A DNA stretch of 13,841 bases. Origin: Bin5 sp034428435 (lineage in GTDB: Bacteria > Chloroflexota > Anaerolineae > Caldilineales > Caldilineaceae). Positions 13,335 to 13,841 of the stretch are shown piece by piece (position 1 is the stretch's first letter; every line of letters starts with the position of its first letter). The stretch covers positions 1-13,841 of the forward strand of contig DAOUHY010000476.1 of the NCBI GenBank assembly GCA_034428435.1, written 5' to 3'. Both the position numbers and the translations under genes were made by a program. A model generated the notes under the pieces. The model had not been told where the DNA came from. It saw nothing but the letters and a program-made list of their open reading frames with translations, and searched no databases.

Positions 13335-13589
13335 ACGCCCCCTCTCCTACAACATGCCTGGTCGACCGGGTGTCGACATTGGTGACAGGTGCCTAATCGA
13401 AGGTGCCTGGCCAGACCACGTCCCCCTAGTCCCATCAGATCCCCGCAGGTGCCGGCCCTGTGCCTGCCCAGGCCCCCCCCCAATCAACGGACCTCCCGGC
13501 AAGGCCAGGCTTGGCGGCCGCCCACCGTCTCTGCACGAGCCGGCAAATTATTACAGCCACCGCTGGCAAGAATTCCCAGACTGGTCCCA

Positions 13590-13610
13590 CCCCAATTCTG
13601 GGATGCACCC
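13590..13610 (-). repeat. Interspersed repeat, right copy (inverted)
   Basis: The plus strand reads ACCCCAATTCTGGGATGCACC, the reverse complement of the left copy at 13141-13158 apart from its A/T spacer. The two copies are about 440 bp apart and could pair in single-stranded DNA or RNA. Confidence 0.55.
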
Positions 13611-13728
13611 CTCCGAACTGTCTCTCCGCAAGGGGCGACGCACTTCAAAACTGCACACAACGCCCCGCCCGGCACGGTCCACACCGGTCGATTACAAACA
13701 TTTCCTAACCGAAAATCCCAAAAAGGTA

Positions 13729-13757
13729 TTGAAATTAGTCAATCCACGTGCTATACT
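13729..13757 (+). promoter_or_regulatory. Rightward sigma-70 promoter
   Basis: TTGAAA (13729-13734), 17-nt spacer and TATACT (13752-13757) form a good promoter pointing off the right edge, with a predicted start near 13764. No coding start is clear before the window ends, so the gene it drives lies outside. The parS-like palindrome falls in its leader. Confidence 0.7.
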
Positions 13758-13811
13758 GTACGAATGCGCGCGGGGCGCATGCTTTCTTCCCGTTTTTCGA
13801 ATCCAGGTTCT

Positions 13812-13837
13812 GTGAATGTTTCACATGAAACATTCAC
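13812..13837. promoter_or_regulatory. parS: parS-like extended palindrome
   Basis: The core TGTTTCACATGAAACA (13817-13832) differs from parS consensus by one central base (G to A). The symmetry extends outward to 26 bp (13812-13837), broken only at the central pair. It lies about 60 nt downstream of a rightward promoter start. ParB may bind it, or it may be a regulatory operator for the next gene. Confidence 0.7.
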
Positions 13838-13841
13838 CACT

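Larger units (their letters stand above)
12964..13841. other. Long non-coding region with repeats, promoter and parS-like site
   Basis: I see no convincing gene in these 878 bp. Open frames such as 13354-13815 (+) lack ribosome-binding sites, have odd composition and cross the inverted repeats. The region holds the upstream part of the OsmC gene, an inverted repeat pair (13141-13158 and 13590-13610), the heptamer array at 13241-13275, two hairpins near 13292-13334, and a rightward promoter with a parS-like palindrome at the end. It looks like an intergenic region next to a replication or partition locus that continues to the right. Confidence 0.6.

Noticed and set aside
13354..13815. 153-codon open frame on the plus strand
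   Set aside because: No ribosome-binding site, Pro/Arg-rich composition without any recognisable domain, and it runs across interspersed repeats and the rightward promoter.

Overview
The window is GC-rich, dense bacterial DNA. The best phylum guess is Chloroflexota: there is a lipoprotein with Thr/Pro-rich stalks and PA14 domains, a compact arginine operon with a short N-acetylglutamate synthase, and heptanucleotide repeats between genes. This is inference from gene content, not a similarity search. Two parS-type sites (162-177, exact; 13817-13832, one central change) suggest the window lies in the chromosome-partitioning, origin-proximal domain.

Layout. 1-64: the start of a leftward SDR oxidoreductase. 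65-423: intergenic, with parS. 424-1779 (+): a flavoprotein of the disulfide-reductase family that lacks the redox cysteines. 1852-1887: terminator for the leftward pair behind it. 1928-2824 and 2842-4503 (-): a sugar isomerase/epimerase-like TIM barrel and a PA14 lipoprotein in one unit. 4689-4704: a near-palindrome carrying back-to-back extended -10 elements. 4727-5977 (+): an ECF-like sigma factor fused in frame to a bifunctional-nuclease (DUF151) domain, with a ribosome-binding site and ATG at the domain junction. 12106 down to 5997 (-): argC, SpoU methyltransferase, argB, argD, argA, carA. 12475-12948 (-): an OsmC-family gene with an in-frame TGA. 12964-13841: no convincing gene, but repeats, hairpins, a rightward promoter and the second parS-like site.

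Two regulatory or recoding features stand out. First, the arginine operon is preceded by a consensus-like promoter, a 17-codon leader peptide (MNPSKTSSTQLRRRPRQ) with four Arg in five codons, an antiterminator helix and a ten-pair terminator with a seven-U tail. This has the architecture of ribosome-mediated attenuation responding to arginine. Second, the OsmC gene has TGA exactly where the family has its first catalytic Cys. The second Cys is intact, and a hairpin begins 19 nt after the TGA with its apical loop 25 nt away. It is a strong selenoprotein candidate.

The arginine genes cover acetylglutamate synthesis, phosphorylation, reduction and transamination, plus the glutaminase subunit of carbamoyl-phosphate synthetase. 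argJ/argE, argF, argG, argH and carB are not in the window.
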